The notes beneath the pieces were generated by a model. The model had not been told where the DNA came from. It was given only the letters and a program-made list of their open reading frames with translations, and did not search any database. Shown piece after piece: positions 14,501 through 21,580 of a stretch of DNA of 28,545 nt (position 1 is the first letter of the stretch; each line of letters begins with the position of its first letter). The DNA lies in the IMG/VR virus record IMGVR_UViG_3300021084_000016, positions 1 through 28,545 of that record; one strand, written 5' to 3'. A program made the position numbers and the translations under genes. Source of the DNA: a virus.

Positions 14501-14869
14501 ATGAGATTAGAATTTAATATAAAGCCGTGCCCTAAGCCTAGAATGACTAGAGCTGATAGATGGAAGAAGAGACCTATAGTACTTAAATACTGGAGCTTTT
14601 GTAATGAGTTAGAGAGGCAAGCTCATAAGCTAGAATATACTCCAGGAGATAAAGTTAGCTTAATCTTTTTTATTCCTATGGCTAAAAGCTGGAGTAAAAA
14701 GAAGAGAGCTTTAATGCTAGGTAAACCTCATAAGCAGAAACCAGACATAGATAATCTAGCTAAGGCTTTTTTAGATGCTCTACTAGATGAGGATAGTTAT
14801 GTATATTCTTTAACTGCTGAGAAGTACTGGAGTGAGGAAGGAAGTATTGTAGTATTAACAGATGAGTAA
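14501..14869 (+). CDS. rusA: RusA-like Holliday junction resolvase
   Basis: The 122-residue endonuclease should resolve branched DNA before packaging. The hallmark KPDIDNLAKAFLDAL at 80-94 supplies the acidic residues Asp82 and Asp84, and a further acidic pair lies at 97-98. The basic N-terminal half (KPCPKPRMTRADRWKKRP) suits junction binding. Its length matches RusA. It begins one base after the Mom-like gene's stop and overlaps the next gene by eight bases. Confidence 0.9.
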   Translation: MRLEFNIKPCPKPRMTRADRWKKRPIVLKYWSFCNELERQAHKLEYTPGDKVSLIFFIPMAKSWSKKKRALMLGKPHKQKPDIDNLAKAFLDALLDEDSYVYSLTAEKYWSEEGSIVVLTDE

Positions 14870-15206
14870 GGATAATCTGTTAGTATTAGTTGATAAATTA
14901 GATTTAATTAAGATAGGTAGTAGGTATATTTGTAGTACTAATAATTTAAAAAATAATAAAATGGCAGAATTTAAGCATAAACCTGGTAATGGTAGTATCT
15001 TTAAGAATGATTATAAGACTACTGATAACCAGCCAGATTATAAAGGTAAGATATTATTACAAGATGGTACTGAGCAGCAGATAGCTCTCTGGATTAAAGA
15101 GGGGCAAAATGGTAAATTTTTCTCAGCAGCTCTATCAGATGTATATGTAAAACCTAATAATGATAATGCAAGTACTAAGAATGAGGAAACTGACTTACCT
15201 TTCTAA
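14862..15206 (+). CDS. Putative SSB-like protein with acidic DLPF tail
   Basis: The C-terminal 82 residues contain FKHKPGNGSIFKND, DYKGKILLQDGTEQQIALWIKEG and KFFSAALSDVYV, a strand pattern like small OB-fold phage proteins, and end EETDLPF. A disordered acidic linker ending in DLPF is the classical SSB tail that recruits replication and repair proteins. Two starts are possible. ATG 14862 overlaps the rusA stop and gives 114 residues. ATG 14961 has the A-rich leader usual here and begins MAEFKHKPGNG, where I would expect the family to start, giving 82 residues. I report the longer frame; the first 33 residues are unassigned. Single-strand binding is inferred. Confidence 0.65.
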   Translation: MSKDNLLVLVDKLDLIKIGSRYICSTNNLKNNKMAEFKHKPGNGSIFKNDYKTTDNQPDYKGKILLQDGTEQQIALWIKEGQNGKFFSAALSDVYVKPNNDNASTKNEETDLPF

Positions 15207-15567
15207 ATTAGAGGAAGATACTATATTCGTATCTGCTGAGCATAAGGTTATTATGCTTAAGTATTATCAGAGTATAGATAATGCACTGAGTAAACTTAAT
15301 CCTAGTGATGATAATTATAGATTATTAGAGGATATAATGCTAGTAATTATAGACTACTCTAATAGCTTTAGTGAGGAGAGAGATATATTTTTTTATGAAT
15401 GGCTAAGAGTTATACCTACTAGCTTAACTTATGCAGTAGCTGGCTTTATATCTGGATTAAAGAATAAGGATAATAATGAGCTATGCAATATATACTACTC
15501 TGAGGTGCTTAAAGCAGCCTCTAAGTGTTTAGAGAGCCTTAACATAGTAGAGCCTACTAATGAATAA
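15181..15567 (+). CDS. Unknown helical protein, 128 aa
   Basis: A mostly helical protein with a mixed-charge start, acidic middle (EDIMLVIIDYSNSFSEERD) and a Ser/Leu-rich end. In-frame ATG codons also lie at 15160 and 15166; I chose 15181 because it overlaps the preceding gene by only 26 bases. It overlaps the sigma-like gene by eight bases. I recognise no domain. Its place between an SSB-like and a sigma-like gene suggests a replication or expression role, unproven. Confidence 0.55.
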   Translation: MRKLTYLSKLEEDTIFVSAEHKVIMLKYYQSIDNALSKLNPSDDNYRLLEDIMLVIIDYSNSFSEERDIFFYEWLRVIPTSLTYAVAGFISGLKNKDNNELCNIYYSEVLKAASKCLESLNIVEPTNE

Positions 15568-16123
15568 TAAAGATGTATATAAAGCCTTAGAAGAGGGTTA
15601 TATTAAATTTAAGGATGTAGCTCTTAATATCTGTAATGATGAGGATAAGGCTAGTGATGTTGTACAGATGACTATGGAGGCAGTATTAAAAATGCCTAAA
15701 GAAACTCTACAGGATATATATAATAAAGGAGGATTATTATGGTATGTAATAAGGATTATTAATCTTAATATTAAGAGTAAGACTAGTAGATACTACTATA
15801 AATATAATAAATACTATGAGCTAGTAGATAGTAATAATTCTGCTGCTACATACTCTCCAGATTATTACGAGAATAAGCCAGGAGATGATGAGAGGAGTAG
15901 TACTCATATTAGGCTGGATGCTATTGAGGAGCTAATAGAGGATTTATACTGGTATGATAGGGAGTTATTTTTAACCTATTATAAAGGCTCTTATACTTTA
16001 GATACTTTAAGTGATAAGACTGGTATAAGCCGCTCCAGTATTTTTAATACTATTAAGAGAGTAAAAGACTATATAAAAGATAATATAAATGAAAAAGCCA
16101 GGCAAATTAAAGAAACTGAGTAA
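15560..16123 (+). CDS. Sigma-70-like RNA polymerase sigma factor
   Basis: The 187-residue protein resembles a small sigma factor. Residues about 10-75 match region 2 loosely (FKDVALNICNDEDKASDVVQMTMEAVLKMP, then WYVIRIINLNIKS). Residues about 120-175 fit region 4, with ELIEDLYWYDRELFLTYYKGSYTLDTLSDKTGISRSSIFNTIKRVKDYI, a clear helix-turn-helix. The linker is acidic and Tyr-rich. In Bacteroidota phages such factors probably switch host RNA polymerase to late phage promoters. The late genes lack the TTTG and TAnnTTTG boxes, which agrees. It overlaps the following cysteine-rich gene by 35 bases. Confidence 0.75.
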   Translation: MNNKDVYKALEEGYIKFKDVALNICNDEDKASDVVQMTMEAVLKMPKETLQDIYNKGGLLWYVIRIINLNIKSKTSRYYYKYNKYYELVDSNNSAATYSPDYYENKPGDDERSSTHIRLDAIEELIEDLYWYDRELFLTYYKGSYTLDTLSDKTGISRSSIFNTIKRVKDYIKDNINEKARQIKETE

Positions 16124-16325
16124 TTTTACTTTAGCTGCTGCTAAGTTTGCAGCTGGAGGATTTATAGAGAGCTCTAAGGAGGTATATGATAGTAGAGTAT
16201 TAACTTGCTTAGCCTGTCCTTTTTATAATGTAGATACTGATGATTGTAATAAGTGCGGCTGTCCGATTGAGGTAAAAGCTAAATGGAGTACTGAGAGCTG
16301 CCCAGAAAATAAATGGAGTAAATAA
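16089..16325 (+). CDS. Cysteine-rich small protein, 78 aa
   Basis: The N-terminus is basic (KKPGKLKKL), followed by a small hydrophobic stretch. Six cysteines lie at 40, 43, 53, 56, 58 and 71, in CLAC, CNKCGC and ESCPENKW motifs, a probable zinc-binding knuckle. The pattern recurs in phages as a conserved protein of unknown role. The long overlap with the sigma-like gene suggests coupled translation. It may assist transcription or act as a redox-sensitive binding protein; neither is shown. Confidence 0.65.
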   Translation: MKKPGKLKKLSNFTLAAAKFAAGGFIESSKEVYDSRVLTCLACPFYNVDTDDCNKCGCPIEVKAKWSTESCPENKWSK

Positions 16326-16546
16326 TGGATTTAAGCAAAGAAGATATAAAGCTAGTAGATACTATCTGGAATAATATAAAGACTGGTAGAGCAGCTAGTA
16401 AGCAGCAAAAAGAGGATGCTGTAGCCTTCTGGAATAGAGTAGGTAATAAGAAGTATAAACTAAGTACTAGCTGTGGAGCTTGTTTATCTGATGTATATAA
16501 TGGAATAGCTAAACTATATAAAAAATACTATGAGCTTAATAAATGA
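16325..16546 (+). CDS. Unknown small protein, 73 aa
   Basis: A helical, Lys-rich protein with a CGAC motif at about 50-53. Its start shares a base with the upstream stop (TAATGG) and it overlaps the next gene by 17 bases. I do not recognise it. The CGAC pair could bind metal together with a partner. Confidence 0.55.
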   Translation: MDLSKEDIKLVDTIWNNIKTGRAASKQQKEDAVAFWNRVGNKKYKLSTSCGACLSDVYNGIAKLYKKYYELNK

Positions 16547-16733
16547 GATTAAAAAAACTGAGGGAGCTGTAGATAGCTCTGGAATAGGTAGAGGCTGGGT
16601 ACTATACTTCAACTCTAAAGATGAGATAGTAGAAGTAAAGAGCTTATATAATCCAGAAACTTATAAAGGTGCTAGGAAGGTATATACTGATAGTGAGATA
16701 ATAGATAAATTAACTAAATATAAAGAGATATGA
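16530..16733 (+). CDS. Unknown small protein, 67 aa
   Basis: The protein reads as a short alpha/beta fold: SSGIGRGWVLYFNSKDEIVEVKSLY, then a Tyr- and Lys-rich end. It overlaps both neighbours (TATGA at 16729-16733). No family is recognised. Confidence 0.55.
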   Translation: MSLINEIKKTEGAVDSSGIGRGWVLYFNSKDEIVEVKSLYNPETYKGARKVYTDSEIIDKLTKYKEI

Positions 16734-16858
16734 TATTTAAAATAATTGGAATAATAACAGTAATTTTTATAGCTATCTTATTTATACTTTTATATTTAGA
16801 TACTATCTCAGTAAAGAAAAATAATAATAAATTAAAGAATAGATTAAAAGATGAGTAA
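16730..16858 (+). CDS. Tiny membrane protein, 42 aa
   Basis: The frame begins with an ATGA overlap on the upstream stop and encodes a hydrophobic segment of about 21 residues (IIGIITVIFIAILFILLYLD), then a basic Lys/Asn tail. It ends eight bases inside the next gene. The single span and coupling on both sides make it a credible gene. Role unknown; possibly a membrane-acting or superinfection protein. Confidence 0.6.
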   Translation: MIFKIIGIITVIFIAILFILLYLDTISVKKNNNKLKNRLKDE

Positions 16859-17087
16859 AATACCTAATTATTATATAGGCTCAGTATATGGCTATGAGGC
16901 TAGGAAGGTAGTAGAAGATTATAACCTATCTTATAATAGTGGAGTAGCAGTATCTTACCTCCTCAGAGCTGGAGTTAAAAGTAGTAATAGCCTAAGCCAG
17001 ATAGATAAGGAGATAGATGATATTAAGAAGGCAATAAACCATCTTAATTTTGAGATAGATAAGTTAAATAATATTAAAGATAAATGA
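16851..17087 (+). CDS. Small coiled-coil protein, 78 aa
   Basis: The protein starts with a Tyr-rich motif (IPNYYIGSVYGYEARKVVEDYNLSYN) and ends in a predicted coiled coil (about 47-78, IDKEIDDIKKAINHLNFEIDKL). The central part resembles a ribbon-helix-helix-like helix pair (SGVAVSYLLRAGVKS), so DNA binding with a coiled-coil dimer is possible. It overlaps the methyltransferase start by four bases (ATGA). No family is assigned. Confidence 0.6.
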   Translation: MSKIPNYYIGSVYGYEARKVVEDYNLSYNSGVAVSYLLRAGVKSSNSLSQIDKEIDDIKKAINHLNFEIDKLNNIKDK

Positions 17088-18010
17088 TTAAATTATACAA
17101 AGGCGATTGCTTAATAGAAAGCGATAAAATAGAAAGCGGTAGCGTTGATTTAATATTGACTGATTTACCTTATGGAAATATGAAAAACGCACCAAGCACT
17201 TGGGATAAATCTAAAACAGAATGGGATACAACTATACACCCTAAAAAAGTTTATGAAATTGCAAACCGTATATTAAGAAAAAACGGAAAAATGATTTTAT
17301 TTAGCCAAGAACCTTACACGACTAAACTAATTAGTGAAGCAATACCAAACATACCATTTAATTATAGAATGGTTTGGGAAAAAGATAGTTTTGGTAATGT
17401 ATTAATGTGTAATAAAGCACCCGTAAGTTATATAGAGGATGTTTTAGCTTTTAGTAAAAATAACGAGTTTGAAGGATTGCACCCTTTAAGACCATATTTT
17501 AAACAAGTATTTGAATTTATTGGAGGTACTAAAAAATACATAATGGAAGTTGTAGGGCAAAGAGCAGACCACGTTTTTAGATTTAAAAGTTCTCAATTTG
17601 ATTTATGTACTTTAGAAACTTACAAAGACTTAATTAGGTATTTTGAAATAGATAAAATGCAAGGTTTTAAAGAGTTTGGTTATTTGCAAAGTATTGACAA
17701 TGATTTTAAAATAAAATTTGCAAGTACTTTTAATTTATGGGATGGTAATAAATACAAAAGCAATATTCTTAAATATAAAAAAGATTATGAAGGACATCAT
17801 CCAACGCAAAAGCCTGTTTTATTATTAGAAGATTTAATAAAAACCTTTAGTAATGAGAATGATTTAGTAGTTGATTTAACTATGGGTTCAGGAAGTACAG
17901 GAGTAGCCGCAAAGAATACTAACAGAAACTTTATAGGAATAGAACAGGATGAGAAGTATTTTAAGATTGCAGAGCAAAGAATAAAAGAAACCGAATATAA
18001 ATTGTTTTAA
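17084..18010 (+). CDS. DNA adenine or N4-cytosine methyltransferase, beta class
   Basis: The 308-residue enzyme transfers a methyl group from SAM to an exocyclic amino group in DNA. Motif order is IV then I: the catalytic motif is TDLPYG at 26-31 (a DPPY variant), a target-recognition region follows, then HPTQKP (near 244-249) and the SAM motif DLTMGSGSTG at 264-273. That order defines the beta class. No restriction endonuclease gene is adjacent, so it is an orphan that probably protects phage DNA. By eye, base use differs from its neighbours: more GAA, AAA and CGT codons and fewer CTA, TAG and AGC words, which suggests recent acquisition. Target sequence unknown. Confidence 0.88.
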   Translation: MIKLYKGDCLIESDKIESGSVDLILTDLPYGNMKNAPSTWDKSKTEWDTTIHPKKVYEIANRILRKNGKMILFSQEPYTTKLISEAIPNIPFNYRMVWEKDSFGNVLMCNKAPVSYIEDVLAFSKNNEFEGLHPLRPYFKQVFEFIGGTKKYIMEVVGQRADHVFRFKSSQFDLCTLETYKDLIRYFEIDKMQGFKEFGYLQSIDNDFKIKFASTFNLWDGNKYKSNILKYKKDYEGHHPTQKPVLLLEDLIKTFSNENDLVVDLTMGSGSTGVAAKNTNRNFIGIEQDEKYFKIAEQRIKETEYKLF

Positions 18011-18020
18011 TAAAAAATAT

Positions 18021-18221
18021 ATGAGATTAAGATATAAAGGAGCACCTAAAGAGAAGTATATAAGTAAGCCTATTAAATTACCTAAGATAATAACTGAAGA
18101 TTTAACTTACTTTATGCAGTTCGGATATGAGTATATACAACCTAAAAGAAGTGAAGTAGCAGATGCTAAGAAGTATGATAAAAAGAGGTATGCTGTAGGA
18201 GTAGATTATTATGCTGAATAA
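18021..18221 (+). CDS. Unknown basic protein, 66 aa
   Basis: A Lys- and Tyr-rich protein with MRLRYKGAPKEKYISKP at its start and YEYIQPKRSEVADAKKYD later. It follows the methyltransferase by 10 bases and precedes a 68-base gap before the terminase genes. Codon use is again like the phage. No family recognised. Confidence 0.55.
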   Translation: MRLRYKGAPKEKYISKPIKLPKIITEDLTYFMQFGYEYIQPKRSEVADAKKYDKKRYAVGVDYYAE

Positions 18222-18289
18222 TAGCTACTTATTTATATTTATATATAGGAGATAAAATAACAAACCTTACACTATAAAAAAGAATAGAT

Positions 18290-18637
18290 ATGTACTCAGA
18301 TAAAGACAAAGAGAAATTTTTAGAATTACTAGCTAAGAATGCTGGTAATGTTAGTAGAGCCTGTAAAGCCTTAGGCTGTAGTAGGAGGGCTTATTATGAT
18401 TGGTATAAAGAAGATGCTTTTAAGTTTGTAGTAGATGAGATACAGGAGAGCTTAATAGATGATGCTGAGAGCCAGCTACAGAAGTTAATAAAGGAGGGTA
18501 ATCCAGTTAGTATATTATTTTTCTTAAAGACTAAGGCTAAGAGCAGAGGATATGTGGAGAGGCAAGAGCAAGATATAACTAGTAAAGGTGAGAGGATTAA
18601 GATTAATATTAATTTAGATGAGACTCCAAACTGCTAG
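18290..18637 (+). CDS. Terminase small subunit (TerS)
   Basis: The 115-residue protein should recognise the packaging start and recruit the large subunit. The N-terminal helix-turn-helix (NAGNVSRACKALGCSRRAYYDWY, about 17-39) matches phage TerS, followed by oligomerisation helices (DEIQESLIDDAESQLQKLI, NPVSILFFLKTKAKSRGY) and a polar tail. Position 40 bases before the large terminase gene is the expected arrangement. Confidence 0.82.
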   Translation: MYSDKDKEKFLELLAKNAGNVSRACKALGCSRRAYYDWYKEDAFKFVVDEIQESLIDDAESQLQKLIKEGNPVSILFFLKTKAKSRGYVERQEQDITSKGERIKININLDETPNC

Positions 18638-18677
18638 TATTACTATTTATATTCTGCTTAATAATTCGTAAAAGGAG

Positions 18678-19988
18678 ATGATAGATATTAATCCAGACTT
18701 AACCTCTAAGCAGAAACAAGCTCTTAAGTATATGTTTGATGATACTACTACAGAGCTACTATATGGAGGAGCGGCTGGAGGAGGTAAGAGTTTTTTACTG
18801 GTAGCCTATGCTATTATAACTAGCTTAAAATATCCAGGAGTAAGAGGCTTAATAGGTAGGAGTAAATTAGATGCTCTTAAAAAGACTACACTAAATACCT
18901 TCTTTGATGTATGCAGCCAATGGGATATTAAGGCTGGAGAGCACTATACTTATAATGCTCAGAGTAATATAATAAAGTTTTATAATGATAGTGAGATACT
19001 ATTAAAGGATTTATTCTTATATCCTTCAGATGCTAACTTTGATAGCTTAGGAAGTTTAGAGCTAACTTATGCCTGTATAGATGAGGCTAACCAGATAACT
19101 GAGAAGGCTAAGAATGTACTAAGCTCTAGGCTAAGATATAAGCTAGATGAGTACGGATTAATACCTAAGTTATATATGAGCTGTAACCCAGCTAAAGGAT
19201 GGGTATATAATATCTATAAGAATAGTAGAGATAATACACTGCCTCAGCATAAGAAATTTATCCAGGCTCTAGTATCAGATAACAAGCATATTAGTAAACA
19301 CTATACAGCTCAGCTTAATAAACTAGATGAGATAAGTAAGGCTAGACTACTTAGAGGAGATTGGGAGTATGATGATAGTAAGGATGCTTTAATAGAGTAT
19401 GATGCTATCATAAATACTTTTAGTAATGTAGTACCTACTGGAGATAAGTATATAACTGCTGATATTGCTAGATTTGGTAAAGATAAGACTGCTATATATT
19501 TATGGAATGGGCTACAAGTAGCTGAGATAGTAGTACTAGATATGAGTAGTATGGTAGATGTAGCTAATAAGATTAAAGAGATACAGCAGAGAGAAGGAGT
19601 TAAGCTAAGTAATATTATAGTAGATGAGGATGGAGTAGGAGGAGGAGCTAAAGATATATTAAGATGTAAAGGATTTGTAAATAATAGTAAAGCTATTAGA
19701 GGTGAGAATTATACTAACTTAAAAACTCAATGCTATTATAAGCTGGCTGATTTAATTAATAAAGGGCAGATAGGTATAAGCACTAATGATATTAGATTTA
19801 AGGAGGCTATGATACAAGAGCTAGAGCAAGTAAGGAGAGTTAATATGGATAAAGATACTAAGCTAGCTATAATGAGTAAGGATAAGATAAAAGACTTAAT
19901 AGGTAGAAGTCCTGATTATTCTGATGCGTTAATGATGAGGTGCTACTATGAGCTAGGATTAAGTAGAGGTAAATACTCAGTACGCTAA
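18678..19988 (+). CDS. Terminase large subunit (TerL)
   Basis: The 436-residue motor packages and cuts DNA. Walker A GGAAGGGKS lies at 30-38 and Walker B YACIDEA with Asp135 and Glu136 follows. The coupling segment KLYMSCNPAKGW lies near 164-175. The nuclease domain has ITADIARFGKDKT (Asp262), VDEDGVGGG (near 316) and a closing RSPDYSDALMMR acidic site, all expected of the RNase H-like nuclease. Length is normal. The next gene is a tail chaperone and not a portal, which is unusual. Packaging mode cannot be read directly from this sequence. Confidence 0.93.
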   Translation: MIDINPDLTSKQKQALKYMFDDTTTELLYGGAAGGGKSFLLVAYAIITSLKYPGVRGLIGRSKLDALKKTTLNTFFDVCSQWDIKAGEHYTYNAQSNIIKFYNDSEILLKDLFLYPSDANFDSLGSLELTYACIDEANQITEKAKNVLSSRLRYKLDEYGLIPKLYMSCNPAKGWVYNIYKNSRDNTLPQHKKFIQALVSDNKHISKHYTAQLNKLDEISKARLLRGDWEYDDSKDALIEYDAIINTFSNVVPTGDKYITADIARFGKDKTAIYLWNGLQVAEIVVLDMSSMVDVANKIKEIQQREGVKLSNIIVDEDGVGGGAKDILRCKGFVNNSKAIRGENYTNLKTQCYYKLADLINKGQIGISTNDIRFKEAMIQELEQVRRVNMDKDTKLAIMSKDKIKDLIGRSPDYSDALMMRCYYELGLSRGKYSVR

Positions 19989-20000
19989 CCTAGTAAATTT

Positions 20001-20026
20001 ACTCTAATTAAGTAATAGAGTTTTTT
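20001..20026 (+). terminator. Weak terminator after large terminase
   Basis: ACTCTA at 20001-20006 pairs with TAGAGT at 20016-20021 around a 9-base loop, followed by T residues to 20026. The stem has only six mostly A-T pairs, so termination would be partial. It may separate packaging from tail transcription. The overlapping AGTAAATTTACT at 19992-20003 is a perfect palindrome. I see no clear promoter in the remaining gap to 20116. Confidence 0.5.
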
Positions 20027-20116
20027 AATAGTGTAGTACTGTAGAGCTATGTTAATTGATTAGAGGCTCTTAAAATAGTTAATATATTGTATTTAAAATA
20101 ATTATATTTATATAAA

Positions 20117-20761
20117 ATGAGAGTATTAGAGTTAGATAATAATGGGGTAGCTACTAAATATGAGCTGCCTACTTCCTGGGGTGAGGTAAGTCTAGAGCAG
20201 TATAGTAAGCTAATGATAGCTTTAGAGAATGATAGTAGTAATGAGATAGAGGCTGTTATAAAGACTTTAGAGGCTTTAGTGGGTATAGATGTTAGTACAC
20301 TTAGTAAAGTCCCTTTAAAGTATCTTAAAACGGCTTATGCAGAGCTATCTACTTTAACTGCTACTATGCCTAGTACTGAGTTAAAAAGGATTATAGATGT
20401 AGATGGTACTGCTTATGGATTTATACCAGATTTTGATGCTCTTACTTTTGGTGAGTTTTGCGACTTAGATAATTACCTCCAGGATAGCTGGAATAACTTG
20501 GATAAGATACTAGCTATATTATACAGAAGAGTTATAAAGAGAGAAGGAGATAAATACCAGATAGAGCCTTATAGCCTAGATGATATAAAAGAGAGGAGAG
20601 AGCTCTTTAAAAATAATATGAGTATAGGTACTATTTATGGTAGCCTGGTTTTTTTTTACACTATAGGGAGCAAACATATAACAACTATGCTATCATCTTT
20701 GGAGGAGGAGAACAAAGTATTGAGGAAGAAGAAGAGTATAAGAGAGAAGGAGCTACTATAG
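20117..20761 (+). CDS. Tail assembly chaperone, short form (gpG-like)
   Basis: The 214-residue helical, acidic protein follows the terminase and precedes the tail genes. It has a short N-terminal beta region (NGVATKYELPTSWGEVSLEQYSKL) and many helices (EAVIKTLEALVGIDVSTLSKVPLKYL, LTFGEFCDLDNYL). Chaperones of this type wrap the tape measure protein and recruit tube subunits. Near its end, codons 178-180 are GTT TTT TTT inside nine T residues at 20649-20657, an ideal slippery tract, and the -1 frame stays open for 88 more codons. The in-frame part after the slip is a Lys/Glu-rich tail. This gives the short and long forms expected of G and GT products. Confidence 0.75.
   Translation: MRVLELDNNGVATKYELPTSWGEVSLEQYSKLMIALENDSSNEIEAVIKTLEALVGIDVSTLSKVPLKYLKTAYAELSTLTATMPSTELKRIIDVDGTAYGFIPDFDALTFGEFCDLDNYLQDSWNNLDKILAILYRRVIKREGDKYQIEPYSLDDIKERRELFKNNMSIGTIYGSLVFFYTIGSKHITTMLSSLEEENKVLRKKKSIREKELL
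20648..20659 (+). promoter_or_regulatory. Slippery heptamer-type -1 frameshift site
   Basis: The sequence reads GTT TTT TTT TAC in the zero frame, with nine consecutive T residues at 20649-20657. After a one-base back slip on TTT TTT the next codon is TTA (20656-20658). It is the T-rich equivalent of the classic X XXY YYZ site. I see no certain downstream stem or pseudoknot, so efficiency is uncertain. Slippage by the polymerase adding a T would give the same frame. Confidence 0.75.
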
Positions 20762-20922
20762 GTAGTAAGTACGGATGGTATATATTGATACATAAAATAG
20801 CTGGAGGAGATATGCTAAAAATGAATAAAGTAACTAAAGAGAATGTTAATACTTGCCTTAACTGGCTAGCCTATACTAAGGAGATAGAGCTGGAAGAGGA
20901 GAGGAATAAAAAAAGTAATTAA
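20656..20922 (+). CDS. Tail assembly chaperone, frameshifted extension (GT-like)
   Basis: Read in the -1 frame from 20656, this adds about 88 residues to the first 180, giving a protein near 268 aa that ends immediately before the next ATG. The C-terminal module includes KYGWYILIHKIAGGDMLKM, a KENVNTCLNWLAYTKE segment and an acidic basic end. That GWY...IA.GD..K..V signature is what I recognise as the T-domain of Bacteroidota phage tail chaperones. The frame fills the gap of 161 bases otherwise left uncoded. An internal ATG at 20812 could start a 36-residue peptide, but the fused product explains the sequence better. Confidence 0.75.
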   Translation, partial: LHYREQTYNNYAIIFGGGEQSIEEEEEYKREGATIGSKYGWYILIHKIAGGDMLKMNKVTKENVNTCLNWLAYTKEIELEEERNKKSN

Positions 20923-21429
20923 ATGAATAAGACTTATAATAATGTAATAGATACTCTAGCCTGTATTAGTCAAGCACACGGATTTGTGCATACTGTAAGT
21001 ACTGGAGACATAGAGAATATAGATACTTCTGGAGCTGTTAAATATCCTTTAGTGCATATAGTACCTACTTCTGTAGCTGCTGATACTGGAGCTTTAACTT
21101 TTAACTTTAACATACTGGCTATGGATTTAGTACAGAATGATGAGAGTAATGAGCAAGAGGTATTATCTGATACTCTAATTATATTAACTGATATATTAGC
21201 AGAGTTTAAAAATGGTAAAAAGCTAGTAGATAATTTAGGAGATTATATGCAAGAGGATAATGAATTTAGCCTAGAGCCTTTTACTGAGCGTTTTGACAAT
21301 GTAGTATCTGGCTGGAATTGTAGCTACTCTATAACTTTGCCTCATAATTATGGAGCTTGTGATAGCTTTAATTATACTTTTGATGGTATTAATTTTGTAG
21401 ATGGAGGATTTAATAACTGCTCAAAATAA
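20923..21429 (+). CDS. Tail terminator-like protein, 168 aa
   Basis: The protein shows alternating helices and strands: YNNVIDTLACISQAHGF, YPLVHIVPTSVAADTG, FNFNILAMDLVQNDESNEQEVLSDTLIILTDILAEF. The last part is a conserved pattern in Bacteroidota phages, which I associate with tail completion or terminator proteins that cap the tail tube. The start directly abuts the frameshifted chaperone stop (TAAATG). It is 150 bases before the next gene. A tail terminator is the best guess, but a virion structural protein of other kind is possible. Confidence 0.55.
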   Translation: MNKTYNNVIDTLACISQAHGFVHTVSTGDIENIDTSGAVKYPLVHIVPTSVAADTGALTFNFNILAMDLVQNDESNEQEVLSDTLIILTDILAEFKNGKKLVDNLGDYMQEDNEFSLEPFTERFDNVVSGWNCSYSITLPHNYGACDSFNYTFDGINFVDGGFNNCSK

Positions 21430-21580
21430 TAAAAAAAAAGAGCATAGTAAAAGAGCATAGCTGAGAAGTCTGTAAGTTAATGAGAATGAGTAAGATATAA
21501 AGATAGTAAAAATAAAAAGAGCATAGTAAAGAGCACATAACAAGAATGATATATATAAATACATATTTTTTTAATTAATT
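21430..21580 (+). repeat. Non-coding region with AAAGAGCATA repeats
   Basis: This 151-base gap has exact AAAGAGCATA copies at 21437-21446, 21450-21459 and 21516-21525, and a variant AAAGAGCACATA at 21528-21539, followed by AACAAGAATGATAT at 21539-21552. The order mirrors the tail of the replisome-organizer gene (11839-11893). No credible ORF is present. It may be a second origin-like repeat cluster, a remnant of a duplicated gene end, or a recombination site between tail genes. It does not resemble a terminator. Confidence 0.5.
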
